Below, piece after piece: positions 10,212 to 20,536 of a stretch of DNA of 64,000 bases. The DNA comes from Salinicoccus sp. Bachu38 (GTDB taxonomy: Bacteria; Bacillota; Bacilli; Staphylococcales; Salinicoccaceae). The translations under genes and the position numbers were made by a program. The stretch's first letter is position 1; each line of letters opens with the position of its first letter. The notes beneath the pieces are model-generated. The model did no database searches. It saw nothing but the letters and a program-made list of their open reading frames with translations, and was not told the DNA's origin. Where the stretch lies: assembly GCF_038561955.2 (NCBI RefSeq), contig NZ_CP138333.2, positions 1,178,001 to 1,242,000 of the forward strand, given 5' to 3'.

Positions 10212-11969
10212 ATGAGAAAATATGCAACGGAAATCACAGAAGAACTGACAGGAGAAAAGGTCCACCTGAAAGGGTGGGTGCAGAAAAGACGTGACCTGGG
10301 CGGGCTGATCTTCATCGATCTCAGGGACCGTTCCGGCGTCATGCAGGTCGTCTTCAACCCGGAAGTATCCGAAGCGGCCCTGGAAACTGCTGAACGGATC
10401 CGTTCAGAGTATGTCATAGCGGTGGCGGGGGAAGTGCTTCAGAGGGACCCGTCCCAATACAATGACAACATCGCAACTGGAAAGATTGAAGTGCTTGTCG
10501 ATGAAGTAGAGGTGCTGTCAAAAGCAGATACACCGCCGTTCCAGATCATGGACGAGTCGATTGCTGAAGACATCCGCCTCAAATACCGTTACCTCGACCT
10601 CAGGAAACCGAAGCTGCAGAATATCCTGAAATTGAGACATCAGCTCAATCGCAGCATCAGGAATTTCCTGGACAATGAAACGTTCATCGACATCGAGACT
10701 CCCGTCCTGTCCAAGTCGACACCGGAAGGGGCTCGGGACTACCTCGTACCCTCCCGTGTCCATGAAGGGGAGTTCTATGCCCTTCCGCAGTCGCCCCAGA
10801 TATACAAGCAGCTCCTGATGCTCTCAGGCATGGAGCGGTACTATCAGATTGTAAAATGTTTCCGTGATGAGGACCTTAGGGCTGACAGGCAGCCGGAATT
10901 CACCCAGGTCGATATCGAGATGTCGTTTACAGACCAGGAACAGATGATCGAGCTGAATGAAAGAATGATCAGACAGGTGATGAAGGATGTCAAAGGCGTC
11001 GACATAAAAACGCCCCTGCCAAGGATGACATATGCGCAGGCCATGGCCGAGTACGGCGTGGACAAGCCGGATACACGGTTCGGCCTCAAACTCAATGATC
11101 TGAGCGGATTCAGCAGATCCGTCGACTTCAAAGTCTTCCGTTCCGCTGTAGAAAACGGGGGAATGGTCAAGGCAATCGTCGTCAAAGGGGAAGAGAGCCG
11201 TTTTTCCAGGAAGGATATCGACAAGCTGGAGACATACGTCAAGACGTATGGTGCGAAAGGGCTGGCATGGCTCAAAGTGAAGGAGGACGACCTGAATGGA
11301 CCGATTGCCAAATTCTTCAGCGAGGAGAACCGTCGGGATCTTTTTGAGACCCTCTCGCTCGAAAACGGCGATCTTATCCTTTTCGTAGCGGATACGGAAA
11401 AAGTTGTCCATGCATCACTCGGCAACTTGAGGAACAAGCTGGCAAAAGATCTCGACCTCATACCGGAAGACCAGTTCAACTTCCTATGGGTGACCGACTG
11501 GCCGCTGTTCGAATATGATGAAGAGACGGGCCGCTATTCTGCCGCCCACCATCCGTTCACTTCACCCAAGGCGGAAGATGTTGAAAAGCTTGAAACTGCG
11601 CCGGAGGAAGTCATCGCCAATGCATATGACATCGTTCTGAACGGCTACGAACTGGGCGGCGGTTCCGTCCGTATCCATGATGCAGAGACTCAGGAAAAGA
11701 TGTTCCGTGCGCTTGGTTTCACAGATGAAGAACGGGATGAACAGTTCGGATTCCTGCTTGAGGCATTTAAATACGGGGCGCCGCCACACGGCGGTATCGC
11801 CTACGGATTCGACCGCTTCGTCATGCTGCTTGCCGGCACGGACAACATCCGTGACGTCATCGCGTTCCCGAAAACCGCAAGTGCCGGAGATCTGATGATG
11901 AACGCACCTTCGAAGGTTTCGGAGGCGCAGCTCAGGGAACTGCACATTGAGGTGGATATCGAGGAATAG
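10212..11969 (+). CDS. aspS: Aspartate--tRNA ligase
   Basis: AspS charges tRNA-Asp, and in bacteria lacking AsnRS-only systems the non-discriminating form also serves tRNA-Asn. The 585 residues contain an N-terminal OB-fold anticodon domain ([19 protein letters not shown]), class II motif 1 and motif 2 ([20 protein letters not shown]), the bacterial GAD insertion (about 290-420) and motif 3 ([13 protein letters not shown]). An in-frame TTG lies 6 bases before ATG 10212; the ATG gives the standard MRKYATEI start and is preferred. It shares the hisS T-box operon. A weak AT hairpin follows at 11971-11986. Confidence 0.97.
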   Translation: MRKYATEITEELTGEKVHLKGWVQKRRDLGGLIFIDLRDRSGVMQVVFNPEVSEAALETAERIRSEYVIAVAGEVLQRDPSQYNDNIATGKIEVLVDEVEVLSKADTPPFQIMDESIAEDIRLKYRYLDLRKPKLQNILKLRHQLNRSIRNFLDNETFIDIETPVLSKSTPEGARDYLVPSRVHEGEFYALPQSPQIYKQLLMLSGMERYYQIVKCFRDEDLRADRQPEFTQVDIEMSFTDQEQMIELNERMIRQVMKDVKGVDIKTPLPRMTYAQAMAEYGVDKPDTRFGLKLNDLSGFSRSVDFKVFRSAVENGGMVKAIVVKGEESRFSRKDIDKLETYVKTYGAKGLAWLKVKEDDLNGPIAKFFSEENRRDLFETLSLENGDLILFVADTEKVVHASLGNLRNKLAKDLDLIPEDQFNFLWVTDWPLFEYDEETGRYSAAHHPFTSPKAEDVEKLETAPEEVIANAYDIVLNGYELGGGSVRIHDAETQEKMFRALGFTDEERDEQFGFLLEAFKYGAPPHGGIAYGFDRFVMLLAGTDNIRDVIAFPKTASAGDLMMNAPSKVSEAQLRELHIEVDIEE

Positions 11970-12027
11970 AAAAATGAGCACATTTTACTATCTTTTTTGG
12001 AAAGCATATGCTATTATATTGGTAATA

Positions 12028-12220
12028 GGAATATCTGAGAAGTGCGTGATGTGTTGAATTATATTTTGACCTAACACCTTTTTAATCGGGAGCCTGATAG
12101 GTTTTCCTATGAAAAACAAGCCTGCTTGACAGGACGTTTGGAGTAGGGAACAAGGCACCCACCTGCACTTAGCAGGCCAAAATAATCAACAATAACACAC
12201 GGCTTTAGCTCGGATATTCC
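12028..12220 (+). ncRNA. ssrS: 6S RNA (SsrS)
   Basis: The roughly 193-base element folds with a closing stem GGAATATC (12028-12035) and GATATTCC (12213-12220), extended by GAG/CTC and GTGTT/AACAC. Inside are sequences characteristic of Bacilli 6S RNA: GACCTAACACC near 12069, GGGAGCCTG near 12089 and GGCACCCACCTGCAC on the 3-prime side near 12162. 6S RNA mimics an open promoter and binds the sigma-A RNA polymerase. Its place between aspS and rarA matches staphylococcal genomes. An intrinsic terminator follows at once. I recognise this by motif and stem pairing; a covariance search would settle the ends. Confidence 0.88.
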
Positions 12221-12221
12221 G

Positions 12222-12260
12222 AATAAGTACCGAATTATTACAATTCGGTGCTTATTTTTT
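12222..12260 (+). terminator. Terminator of 6S RNA
   Basis: A 15-bp stem (AATAAGTACCGAATT and its complement, one G-U pair) ends in TTTTTTT. The convergent rarA stop codon lies in the T run. Confidence 0.85.
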
Positions 12261-13528
12261 TATAGTTTTTTAAGTTTGTCATAAATGTCGGCAAGCTGTT
12301 TTTCATACTTGGATACATCCGATTTCTGATAGTAGGCGGCGTTTTTGAGGGGATCGGGCAGATACTGCTGACTGACCACATGGTTCGGATAGTTGTGCGG
12401 ATACTTGTAGCCGATGCCGTTGCCGAGTTTCTCGGCGCTCTTGTAGTGGCTGTCCTTCAGATGCTTCGGGATGCCGCCTGTCTTCTTTTTTCGTATGTCG
12501 GATAGTGCGCCATCGATGCTTTTGATGGCACTGTTCGATTTCGGTGACAGGGAGAGTTCGATGACGGCCTGTGACAGGGGTATGCGTGCTTCCGGAAAGC
12601 CAAGGCGCTCTGCAGAGATGATGGCATCCAGTGTCCTTGAGGCAAGCTGAGGGTTGGCAAGACCGATATCCTCGTAACTGATGACGAGCAGGCGTCTTGC
12701 GATGGTGACGAGATCGCCGGCTTCGACGAGCCGTGCGAGGTAGTGGAGTGCTGCGTCCACATCGCTGCCCCGGATCGATTTCTGGAAGGCGCTCATGACA
12801 TCATAGTGCTGGTCACCATCCTTGTCATACAGGAGATCCGACTTCTGCATGCACGCTTTGGCATCTTCAAGTCCGATGGCCGTGACGCCCTGTGAATCCT
12901 TTTCGGTGCTGAGTGCAGCGAGTTCCAGGGCATTCAGGGCACTTCTCACATCCCCCTGGCTGGTATGGGAGAGGTAGTCGAGTACCTCGTCCGAAACTTC
13001 AAGGTTGATATCGCCAAGGCCGCGCGACTCGTCCCCGATGGCCCGCTCAAGCGCTTCCCGCACATCAGCGGGATCAAGCAGCTCCAATTCGAATATCTGG
13101 CACCGACTCCGTATGGCCGGGTTGATGGCGTGATACGGATTGGAGGTCGTCGCCCCGATCAGGATGATGTTTCCATTTTCAAGGTGGGGAAGCAGAAAGT
13201 CCTGTTTGGCCTTGTCCAGGCGATGGATTTCATCCAGCAGCAGGATGACGCTGCCGCTCATCTTCCCTTCCTCGGCGACAGCCTGCATGTCCTTCTTTGT
13301 ATTCGTCACGGCATTGAGCACTCTGAACCTGTAGTTCGTGGATCCGGCAATGGCGCTGGCAATGCTTGTCTTGCCGATCCCCGGCGGTCCATAGAGGATC
13401 ATGGAGGAAAGCCTTCTGGCTTTGACCATCCTTCTGATGATGCTGTTTTCACCGACAAGATGGGCCTGCCCGAGTATCTCATCGATCGACTTCGGGCGCA
13501 TCCTGTAGCTTAATGGTTGAGTAGACAT
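12260..13528 (-). CDS. rarA: Replication-associated recombination ATPase RarA (MgsA)
   Basis: RarA is an AAA+ ATPase, related to clamp-loader subunits, that acts at stalled replication forks. The 422 residues carry Walker A (GPPGIGKTS, near residue 49), Walker B ([15 protein letters not shown]), sensor-type GATTSNP and arginine-finger region [10 protein letters not shown], then the MgsA C-terminal tetramerisation domain with [10 protein letters not shown] and [20 protein letters not shown] lies before ATG. It is divergent from cymR and convergent with the 6S gene, as in other Bacillales. Confidence 0.95.
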   Translation of the reverse strand: MSTQPLSYRMRPKSIDEILGQAHLVGENSIIRRMVKARRLSSMILYGPPGIGKTSIASAIAGSTNYRFRVLNAVTNTKKDMQAVAEEGKMSGSVILLLDEIHRLDKAKQDFLLPHLENGNIILIGATTSNPYHAINPAIRSRCQIFELELLDPADVREALERAIGDESRGLGDINLEVSDEVLDYLSHTSQGDVRSALNALELAALSTEKDSQGVTAIGLEDAKACMQKSDLLYDKDGDQHYDVMSAFQKSIRGSDVDAALHYLARLVEAGDLVTIARRLLVISYEDIGLANPQLASRTLDAIISAERLGFPEARIPLSQAVIELSLSPKSNSAIKSIDGALSDIRKKKTGGIPKHLKDSHYKSAEKLGNGIGYKYPHNYPNHVVSQQYLPDPLKNAAYYQKSDVSKYEKQLADIYDKLKKL

Positions 13529-13609
13529 ATTTTCACCTGTTTCAGAGTTATGGTATATTTAATACTACTATAATATAATTATAAATGAACTTAAACTACG
13601 AGGTGTTTT

Positions 13610-14026
13610 ATGAAAATCTCTACAAGAGGAAGATATGGACTCTATTTCATGCTGGCATTGGCCAGGAACTACGGAGAAAAGAAACGAAGCGTCAAGTCGG
13701 TTGCAGAAGAGCGGGGCATTAGCGACCTCTATCTGGAGCAGATAGTGGCGAACCTGAAAAAGGCGGAACTGGTCAAAAGTACAAGGGGTGCGTACGGCGG
13801 CTATGAACTCAATCTCCCGCCGGATGAAATTACGGTCGGCAAGATATTCAGGACGCTCGAAGAGAACATCGTCGCGGTCGAGGGCGATGACAAGGACACG
13901 GATACTGAACGGTACCTGTGGGGACGCATCAGGGACGCCCTGAGGGATGTGCTCGACCATACGACCCTTCAGGATATGCTGAACCATGATGAGGATGAAG
14001 TCGACGACTATATGTTCTATATATAG
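13610..14026 (+). CDS. cymR: Rrf2-family regulator, CymR-like cysteine metabolism repressor
   Basis: The 138-residue protein is an Rrf2-family winged-helix repressor (MKISTRGRYGLYFMLALA; recognition helix region ISDLYLEQIVANLKKAELV; wing TRGAYGGYEL). It contains no cysteine, so it cannot hold the iron-sulfur cluster of IscR or NsrR, which supports assignment as CymR. CymR represses sulfur assimilation and cystine uptake genes together with the enzyme CysK. In Bacillus and Staphylococcus cymR adjoins iscS and mnmA; here those genes lie about 7.6 kb further on. The start has GAGGTG 5 bases upstream and TATAAT boxes lie at 13569-13579. Confidence 0.9.
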   Translation: MKISTRGRYGLYFMLALARNYGEKKRSVKSVAEERGISDLYLEQIVANLKKAELVKSTRGAYGGYELNLPPDEITVGKIFRTLEENIVAVEGDDKDTDTERYLWGRIRDALRDVLDHTTLQDMLNHDEDEVDDYMFYI

Positions 14027-14064
14027 AAAGCCTTGGAGATCATATGATCTCCAAGGCTTTTTTT
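14027..14064. terminator. Bidirectional terminator between cymR and ubiB-like gene
   Basis: A 17-bp perfect inverted repeat (AAAGCCTTGGAGATCAT and complement) starts right after the cymR stop and ends in a run of seven T on the plus strand. It lies between converging genes and can serve both. Confidence 0.85.
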
Positions 14065-15745
14065 AAAATCTCCCCGATCGGAATATCGAATAGATCATCC
14101 CGATGAACATGATGAGTGCTACAACGGAGCCGATTTCCACTGCCGGGATGCTCAGAATCACCGTCGACTGGTCGGACAGGGCGGAGCTGATGATCAGCCC
14201 GACCATGATGATGCTGAAGGACAGCAGTACGATGCTGAAGGACAGCCTGTTGCCCAGGCGGTCCAGCCGCCTCATGAATTGTTCACTGCGGCGCATCTCC
14301 AGTTCGACGGGCACCTTCTTCTCCTTCAGCCCTTTAGAAAATTCATGGAGGTTGTTGGAGGTATCCTTCAGATCATCGCTGAAATCGAGCCACTGATGCC
14401 ACGCCCGGTCTGAAATGTTCCTTGGATTGTACCGCTCCTTCAGCAGTTGCCTGCCGAACGGTTCGGCCACATCGACGATGCTGAAATCAGGGTCCAGTTG
14501 GCGCACGATGCTCTCCAGTGTAAGGATCGTCTTGCCGAGCATGGTGAAATCCGTCGGCAGCTTAATGCGGTGCGTATTGGCGATGTCAAAAATATCCTGT
14601 ACCGCCTCACCGAGGTTCATGCGGCTGAGAGGGATGTCATAGTATTTGTCGCGGAGCAGCTCCGCATCCTTTTTAAGTGCCTTCATATCGACTTCGTCAG
14701 GAACGACACCCATCCGGGTGATTGCCCTGACGACACCGTCTGCGTCCTTCCTCATCATGGCGATCAGCAGAGAGCCGAAATTGGCCTTCATCTCCTTAGT
14801 CATCTTGCCGACCATCCCGAAATCCATGAAGCCGATGACCTCATCCTCCATTATGGTGATGTTGCCGGGATGCGGGTCGCCATGGAAGAAGCCTTCGATC
14901 AGTATCTGATGGAAGATGGCATGGGTCAGCCGTTCTGCCAGGCGTTTTCTGGAATATCCATTTTCGTCAATGGCGGCAAGGTCATTGATGACTATACCGT
15001 TGATATGCTCGAGGACAAGGACGTTCTTTGTCGTTACTTCCCAGAATACTTCGGGAATATGGACGGTCTCATCATCAGTGAACTGCTTGCCGATCTTTTC
15101 TGCATTTCTTGCCTCTATCGTATAATCCAGCTCATCGATGATCGCCCTGGTGAACTCATCAATCATGTCCCTCAGCTGGTACTGACGGGCCCATTCCAAT
15201 CTTGACTCGGCCATCATTGCCAGATTATGGAGGATTTCGAGATCATTCCGCACAATCTTTTCGATATTCGGACGCTGCACTTTGACGGCGACCGCTTCCC
15301 CGGTGACGAGCACACCCCTGTGGACCTGGCCGATGGAGGCGGAGCCGATCGGTTCTGCCTCCAAAGTTTCGAAGATGTCACCGATCTCGACACCGAGTGA
15401 TTCTTCGATGATTTCCTCCACCTCGTCATAGGGGAAGGGGGGGACATGGCTCTGGAGTTTCGACAGTTCATTGATGATGTCTTCCGGCACCAGATCGGGC
15501 CGGGTGCTTGCCACCTGGCCGATTTTGACGAAGGTCGGCCCCATCTCTTCGAGGAAGAGGCGGATGCGTTCACCCCGCGTCTTTTCGATATGCTCCGAAT
15601 CCTGCTTCAGCAGAATCCGTTTCGGCAGGGAAAGCACTTCGTCCAGTCCGAGCTCCTCGACGATATAGCCGAAGCCACTCTTCGAGAAGGCGAGGGCGAT
15701 TTCCCTGTACCTTTTTATATGCTGCAGTCTTTTTTCAAATATCAT
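14063..15745 (-). CDS. ABC1/UbiB (AarF) family atypical kinase, membrane anchored
   Basis: The 560-residue protein belongs to the ABC1/ADCK/UbiB family of atypical kinases, which in many organisms support quinone or other lipid metabolism. It shows the N-terminal KxGQ region (VKIGQVASTRPDLVP, near residue 80), the alanine-rich SIGQVHRG loop, the lysine segment VAVKVQRP, the catalytic-loop-like FHGDPHPGNI and metal motif GFMDFGMVG. Two C-terminal membrane helices follow (about 495-520 and 525-553). GGGAGGG lies 5 bases before ATG 15745; the frame could extend to 15805 but has no good site there. The substrate is unknown. It is 81 bases downstream of the aspartokinase gene on the same strand. 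Confidence 0.85.
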   Translation of the reverse strand: MIFEKRLQHIKRYREIALAFSKSGFGYIVEELGLDEVLSLPKRILLKQDSEHIEKTRGERIRLFLEEMGPTFVKIGQVASTRPDLVPEDIINELSKLQSHVPPFPYDEVEEIIEESLGVEIGDIFETLEAEPIGSASIGQVHRGVLVTGEAVAVKVQRPNIEKIVRNDLEILHNLAMMAESRLEWARQYQLRDMIDEFTRAIIDELDYTIEARNAEKIGKQFTDDETVHIPEVFWEVTTKNVLVLEHINGIVINDLAAIDENGYSRKRLAERLTHAIFHQILIEGFFHGDPHPGNITIMEDEVIGFMDFGMVGKMTKEMKANFGSLLIAMMRKDADGVVRAITRMGVVPDEVDMKALKKDAELLRDKYYDIPLSRMNLGEAVQDIFDIANTHRIKLPTDFTMLGKTILTLESIVRQLDPDFSIVDVAEPFGRQLLKERYNPRNISDRAWHQWLDFSDDLKDTSNNLHEFSKGLKEKKVPVELEMRRSEQFMRRLDRLGNRLSFSIVLLSFSIIMVGLIISSALSDQSTVILSIPAVEIGSVVALIMFIGMIYSIFRSGRF

Positions 15746-15826
15746 TCTGGCCCTCCCATGTTCCAGTATCTCTTCATACCAGTATACCCTGTGAGAGAGA
15801 ATCATTCACCCATTTGAATGCCGGAA

Positions 15827-17194
15827 TCACACTTTCACTTGCTTGAAGTAGTTGCTGTAGATGGCACGGAGCGCCTTTTCCTCATCTTTCAGCGCGATTG
15901 CGAACATCATGCTGATTTCGGATGCGCCCTGGTTGATCATGCTGATGTTGACGCCATTATCGCTCAGCGCAGTCGTCGTCTTGGTTGCGATGCCGATATG
16001 CTCCTTCATGCCCTCACCGACGATGACAAGAAGCACCAGGTCATCCTCAACATACATGGATTCGGGCTCGAGCTTGTCGTTGATGTCCGCCATGACCTCT
16101 TCGAGCTTCGTGTTCCCTTCGAACTGTCTGGATCTGAGTATGATGGAGAGGTTGTCGATGCCGGACGGAATGTGTTCATAGGACAGGCAGTGGTCTTCAA
16201 GTATCTGCAGCAGCCGTCTTGTGAAACCGATCTCCCGGTTCATCAGGTATTTGTTCATGGTGATCGAAGTGAATCCTTCATCACAGCTGATTCCGATGAC
16301 CGGCATTTCAGGGATGAATTCACGCTCAGAAACTATTTTCGTCCCTTCGACTTCCGGATCGTTCGTGTTTCTGATCATGATCGGAATCTTTTTCTTATAG
16401 ACCGGGGCAAGCGCCTCGTCATGGAATACACCGAATCCTGCATAGGAGAGCTCCCGCATCTCGCGGTAGGTGATTTCCCTGATGGCATGCGGGTTGTCGA
16501 TGAGCCCCGGGTGTGCGGAATAGATGAAGCTCACATCTGTAAAGTTTTCATATAGGTCGGCTTCGACGCCCCTTGCCACAATGGCCCCGGTGATGTCTGA
16601 GCCGCCTCTTGGGAAAGTGACGATCTGATCGTTTTCCGAATAGCCGAAGAAGCCGGGGATGACGATGACACGCTGGGAAGCCTTCAGCCTGTTCAGCTGA
16701 TTGTAGGATGATTCGATCAGCTGGGCATTGGAAGGTTCGTCCGTAACCAGTATGCCTGCTTCCTTCGGTGACATGTACTCCGCTTCCACACCGATCCTGT
16801 TCAGATGGGCACTCAGCAGCTGCGCATTGAAATCCTCCCCGCAGGACTTCAGGGCATCCAGCAGGCGGTCCTCTTCCTCGATGGTATCAAGGTAGGCATT
16901 CAGGGTGGCCCTGTACTGGCCGAGCAGGTTCTGGTCGATTCCGAGGTCATTGATAATGGAAGAAAACCTCTCGATGATCCGGTCGATCGCCTCCCCGGTA
17001 TCAAATCCGGCCGTCTTGTTGGCATGCAGGGCAATCAGCATATCCGTGACCTTCGTATCCTCACTGAACCGCTTGCCTGGCGCCGAGACGACAGCAATCC
17101 GCCGTTCGGAATCACTTTTTATTATATTGGCCACTTTTCTGACCTGATGGGAATCACTTAGGGAACTGCCTCCAAACTTCACTACTTTCATCAT
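15827..17194 (-). CDS. lysC: Aspartate kinase (monofunctional, ACT-domain regulated)
   Basis: This enzyme phosphorylates aspartate in the first step to lysine, threonine and methionine. The 455-residue chain has the kinase motif VKFGGSSLSD at the start, FPRGGSDITGA near residue 265 and two C-terminal ACT domains (about 310-450), the likely sites of feedback inhibition. Length and sequence resemble the Bacillus YclM/ThrD type, whose genes neighbour hom-thrCB. It is transcribed divergently from hom-thrC-thrB across a 152-base AT-rich region, so the two transcripts may be co-regulated. ATG 17191 is an alternative start after the same AAGGTG site. Confidence 0.92.
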   Translation of the reverse strand: MMKVVKFGGSSLSDSHQVRKVANIIKSDSERRIAVVSAPGKRFSEDTKVTDMLIALHANKTAGFDTGEAIDRIIERFSSIINDLGIDQNLLGQYRATLNAYLDTIEEEDRLLDALKSCGEDFNAQLLSAHLNRIGVEAEYMSPKEAGILVTDEPSNAQLIESSYNQLNRLKASQRVIVIPGFFGYSENDQIVTFPRGGSDITGAIVARGVEADLYENFTDVSFIYSAHPGLIDNPHAIREITYREMRELSYAGFGVFHDEALAPVYKKKIPIMIRNTNDPEVEGTKIVSEREFIPEMPVIGISCDEGFTSITMNKYLMNREIGFTRRLLQILEDHCLSYEHIPSGIDNLSIILRSRQFEGNTKLEEVMADINDKLEPESMYVEDDLVLLVIVGEGMKEHIGIATKTTTALSDNGVNISMINQGASEISMMFAIALKDEEKALRAIYSNYFKQVKV

Positions 17195-17346
17195 CTCACA
17201 CCTTCATCTTCGGAATTTTAAAAACAATATTACATCAATTATCAAAACTTGTGTACCTTTTTTTAAATTATTTCTTGAATTTTTGAACTTTTCTCTCTAA
17301 TATATAATCTTATACGATGAAAAGATAACAGGAGGTTGTTTACGAT

Positions 17347-18564
17347 ATGAATTTGGCAATACTTGGTATGGGTACAGTAGGCTGTGGAGTCGTGGAAGTA
17401 CTCTCAATGAACAAAAGCAAGATCACAGGACTCATAGGTGAAGATGTAACGATCAGTCATGTGTTCGTCAACAACATCCATAAGGAACGGGATGTTGACC
17501 TGAAGGATGCGAAACTGACGGACGATATCGGAGACCTGTATGGTGCAGATGATATAGATGCCGTAATCGAAGTGATGGGCGGCATGGAGGATACGCGGGA
17601 TATTCTGAAGAAGTTCCTGGAAAAAGGGATCCACGTCATCAGTGCGAACAAGGATATGCTTGCCAAATATATCGATGAACTGACCGAGGTGGCGAATGCA
17701 CATGATGCGAGACTGCTGTACGAAGCGAGCGTGGCAGGCGGCATTCCGATCCTGCACGCCATCGAACATGGTCTGAATGCCAACGAGATACATAAGGTCA
17801 TGGGCATCCTGAACGGGACGACGAACTACATCCTGTCCAAAATGACGAATGACGGCTGGGATTATGAAAAGGCATTGAAGGAATCCCAGGAGAAAGGGTA
17901 TGCTGAAGCGGATCCCACGAATGATGTGGGCGGTTTCGATGCCCAGCGGAAAATCGTCCTCCTGTCACGGCTGGCCTATGACCGCAAGGTCGATATCGAG
18001 GAAGTTCCGGTTACAGGCATCAGCAATGTCGAACTGAAGGATATAGAGACGGCCAAAAAGGAAGGTCTGATCCTGAAGCTTGTAGGGAAGAGTGAATTTG
18101 ACGAGCACGGCCTGTCAGTGGAAGTGGCACCGGTGTTCCTGCCGTCGGACCACCAGCTGTCATCGGTAGGATATGAAAAGAATGCAGTATATGTAAACGG
18201 CAACGCGGTCGGGGAAACGATGTTCTACGGTCCCGGTGCAGGGGGACCGGAAACGGCATCTGCCATCGTGTCGGATCTGATCAACTGCTGGCGGAATGCA
18301 GGCAGGAAGCAGTTCAACCTCACGCCGCAGCAGACGGCGTCCGTAAAGCCATCGCAGTCGAGCAACAAGTATTTCATCCGTTTCAACGCCACTGCAGAGG
18401 ATGTGGATGCTCATCTTGCAGACCAAAAGGTCGAGTACAGCGTATTGGATTCGGGTTCGGAGACGACAGTGGTCACCTCACCGATCGATCCGGATCAGCT
18501 TGAAAAACTGAAACAGAACCGGGAATATGGCATTGAGGCAATATATCAGGTAGAAGGAGATTGA
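17347..18564 (+). CDS. hom: Homoserine dehydrogenase
   Basis: Hom reduces aspartate semialdehyde to homoserine with NAD(P)H. The 405 residues begin with a Rossmann motif ([16 protein letters not shown]), followed by the substrate-binding segment [28 protein letters not shown] with the catalytic lysine, and a C-terminal ACT-like domain (about 330-400). The start codon has AGGAGG 10-11 bases upstream. It is the first gene of hom-thrC-thrB; thrC starts 4 bases after its stop. Confidence 0.95.
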   Translation: MNLAILGMGTVGCGVVEVLSMNKSKITGLIGEDVTISHVFVNNIHKERDVDLKDAKLTDDIGDLYGADDIDAVIEVMGGMEDTRDILKKFLEKGIHVISANKDMLAKYIDELTEVANAHDARLLYEASVAGGIPILHAIEHGLNANEIHKVMGILNGTTNYILSKMTNDGWDYEKALKESQEKGYAEADPTNDVGGFDAQRKIVLLSRLAYDRKVDIEEVPVTGISNVELKDIETAKKEGLILKLVGKSEFDEHGLSVEVAPVFLPSDHQLSSVGYEKNAVYVNGNAVGETMFYGPGAGGPETASAIVSDLINCWRNAGRKQFNLTPQQTASVKPSQSSNKYFIRFNATAEDVDAHLADQKVEYSVLDSGSETTVVTSPIDPDQLEKLKQNREYGIEAIYQVEGD

Positions 18565-18568
18565 TAGC

Positions 18569-19651
18569 ATGGCAAATTGGCAAGGTTTGATCAAAGAATA
18601 CAGTGAACTGCTCCCAGTCAGCGAAGAGACGCCGAAACTGACGCTGCATGAGGGGGACACACCGCTTATACGCCTCGACAGCTTGAGTGAAAAGTACGAA
18701 GCAGACCTTTACGCAAAGGTCGAAGGGGCCAACCCGACCGGTTCATTCAAGGATCGCGGCATGGTCATGGCCGTGGCAAAGGCGAAGGAGGCGGGGGCGC
18801 ATACGGTCATCTGCGCATCGACAGGCAACACCTCCGCTTCGGCTGCAGCCTATGCGTCAAGAGCAGGGCTCAACACCATCGTCGTCATTCCGGAAGGCAA
18901 GATCGCCCTGGGCAAGCTTGCCCAGGCGATGATGTACGGGGCAAAGATCGTCTCCATCGAGGGCAACTTCGACGAGGCGCTCAAGATCGTCCGCCGAATC
19001 GCCGAAGAGAAGGATGACATCACGCTCGTCAACTCGGTCAATCCATACAGGCTCGAAGGCCAGAAGACGGCGGCATTTGAAGTCGTCGATGTGCTCGGCA
19101 AAGCGCCGGACTACCTTACGATACCCGTCGGGAATGCAGGGAATATTTCCGCCTACTGGAAAGGGTTCAAGGAGTATGATGAGAAGAAATCATGCGGACT
19201 CCCGAAAATGTTCGGCTTTGAAGCGGAAGGGGCTGCGGCCATCGTCAATGATGAAATCATTCCCCAGCCCGAGACGGTGGCCACTGCCATCCGGATCGGA
19301 AATCCTGCAAGCTGGTCGCTCGCTGTGGCAGCACGGGATGAATCCGGCGGTACCATCGAAGCGGTCACTGATGACGAAATCCTCGCAGCCTATGAATTGC
19401 TGGCGGGGACCGAAGGCATATTCGCAGAACCGGGCTCCAATGCAGGTGTTGCAGGGCTGATCCGCTCACTTGAGAATGGCAAAATCGAAAAGGGGTCTAC
19501 AGTCGTGACGGTACTCACTGGAAACGGCCTGAAAGACCCGGAGACTGCAATCGAGCAGATTACACAGAAACCGAAGGTGCTGCCGAATGACGAAGATCAG
19601 ATCATCGAATACATCGAGAGCATTTCCAAAGATGCCAGCCCATCAGTTTAA
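18569..19651 (+). CDS. thrC: Threonine synthase
   Basis: ThrC converts O-phosphohomoserine to threonine with pyridoxal phosphate. The 360-residue chain has the PLP lysine in [11 protein letters not shown] (near residue 58), [14 protein letters not shown], the phosphate cup [14 protein letters not shown] and the C-terminal [11 protein letters not shown] segment. It matches the shorter Bacillus-type threonine synthase. It is tightly spaced after hom, and thrB begins 20 bases before its stop codon. Confidence 0.96.
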   Translation: MANWQGLIKEYSELLPVSEETPKLTLHEGDTPLIRLDSLSEKYEADLYAKVEGANPTGSFKDRGMVMAVAKAKEAGAHTVICASTGNTSASAAAYASRAGLNTIVVIPEGKIALGKLAQAMMYGAKIVSIEGNFDEALKIVRRIAEEKDDITLVNSVNPYRLEGQKTAAFEVVDVLGKAPDYLTIPVGNAGNISAYWKGFKEYDEKKSCGLPKMFGFEAEGAAAIVNDEIIPQPETVATAIRIGNPASWSLAVAARDESGGTIEAVTDDEILAAYELLAGTEGIFAEPGSNAGVAGLIRSLENGKIEKGSTVVTVLTGNGLKDPETAIEQITQKPKVLPNDEDQIIEYIESISKDASPSV

Positions 19652-20498
19652 AGTCCCGGCGACGAGTGCGAATCTCGGGCCCGGATTCGACTCCATGGGG
19701 CTTGCACTCGGGAAGTTCCTCAGGATTGAAGCGGAAGAGGGCGAGCGCTTCGAGGTCATCTTCGAGGATGATTTCCTCGAAGTCCTGCCCGCCGACGAAA
19801 AGAACCTCGTCCTTGATACTGCCATCCGGATCGCAAAGAAATACGACAGGACGCTCCCCCCTCTGAAGATAAGGATGGGCAGTGAAATACCGCTGACCCA
19901 TGGCATGGGCAGTTCGGCATCGGCAATCATTGCTGGGGTGGAGCTTGCGGACCATTTCTGCGGCCTCGGCCTGAGCGATTTCGACAAGGTCATGTGCGGC
20001 AGCGAATTCGAAGGCCACCCCGACAATGTCGGCCCGGCTGTTACAGGCGGGCTGTTCGTCGGGTATTATGGGGATGGCAGCCTCTACTACCACACCCTGG
20101 CACTCGACGGCCTTGCCGCCATCGTCAGCGTGCCACCATATGAGATTGATACAGGGGCGGCGCGGGCGGCGCTCCCGGCCTCATATTCAAGGACGGATGC
20201 CGTCAGCCAGAATGCCATCAACAATGTCATGCTGCTGTCTATTCTGAACAATGACTATCCGACGATGGGAGCACTGATGATGTCGGACCGCTTCCATGAG
20301 CCCTACCGGGAATCACTGATCGCCGAATATGAAGACATCAGAAGGGTCACGCTTTCAGGGGGCGCCTATGCGACTGTCATCAGCGGCGCCGGGCCTTCGC
20401 TCCTGACATTGTGCAGGGAGGAAGACGTCGATCGGATAGTGGAGGCGCTTGGCAGTGTTTCCGGATGTCTGCACGAAAAAGTCGAAATTTTTCAATAG
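19632..20498 (+). CDS. thrB: Homoserine kinase
   Basis: ThrB phosphorylates homoserine to O-phosphohomoserine, the ThrC substrate. This GHMP kinase shows the N-terminal [16 protein letters not shown], the ATP loop [17 protein letters not shown] and the C-terminal [14 protein letters not shown] motif. The open frame extends 15 codons further upstream into thrC, but ATG 19632 gives the family N-terminus and a 288-residue protein. There is only a weak site (GAG) before it, so translation is probably coupled to thrC. Gene order hom-thrC-thrB is the standard Firmicute arrangement. Confidence 0.95.
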   Translation: MPAHQFKVPATSANLGPGFDSMGLALGKFLRIEAEEGERFEVIFEDDFLEVLPADEKNLVLDTAIRIAKKYDRTLPPLKIRMGSEIPLTHGMGSSASAIIAGVELADHFCGLGLSDFDKVMCGSEFEGHPDNVGPAVTGGLFVGYYGDGSLYYHTLALDGLAAIVSVPPYEIDTGAARAALPASYSRTDAVSQNAINNVMLLSILNNDYPTMGALMMSDRFHEPYRESLIAEYEDIRRVTLSGGAYATVISGAGPSLLTLCREEDVDRIVEALGSVSGCLHEKVEIFQ

Positions 20499-20499
20499 G

Positions 20500-20529
20500 A
20501 AGACCCCTCATGTTCCCATGAGGGGTCTT
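20500..20529. terminator. Terminator-like hairpin between thrB and the monooxygenase gene
   Basis: A perfect 13-bp inverted repeat (AAGACCCCTCATG, loop TTCC) lies between two converging genes. No clear T run follows on either strand, so it may be an inefficient or factor-assisted terminator. Confidence 0.65.
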
Positions 20530-20536
20530 CTGTCGG

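Noticed and set aside
17195-17346. Possible operator or riboswitch in the lysC-hom divergent gap
   Set aside because: The 152 bases are AT-rich with TATAAT-like boxes, but I could not see a lysine riboswitch fold, T-box motif or clear palindrome.
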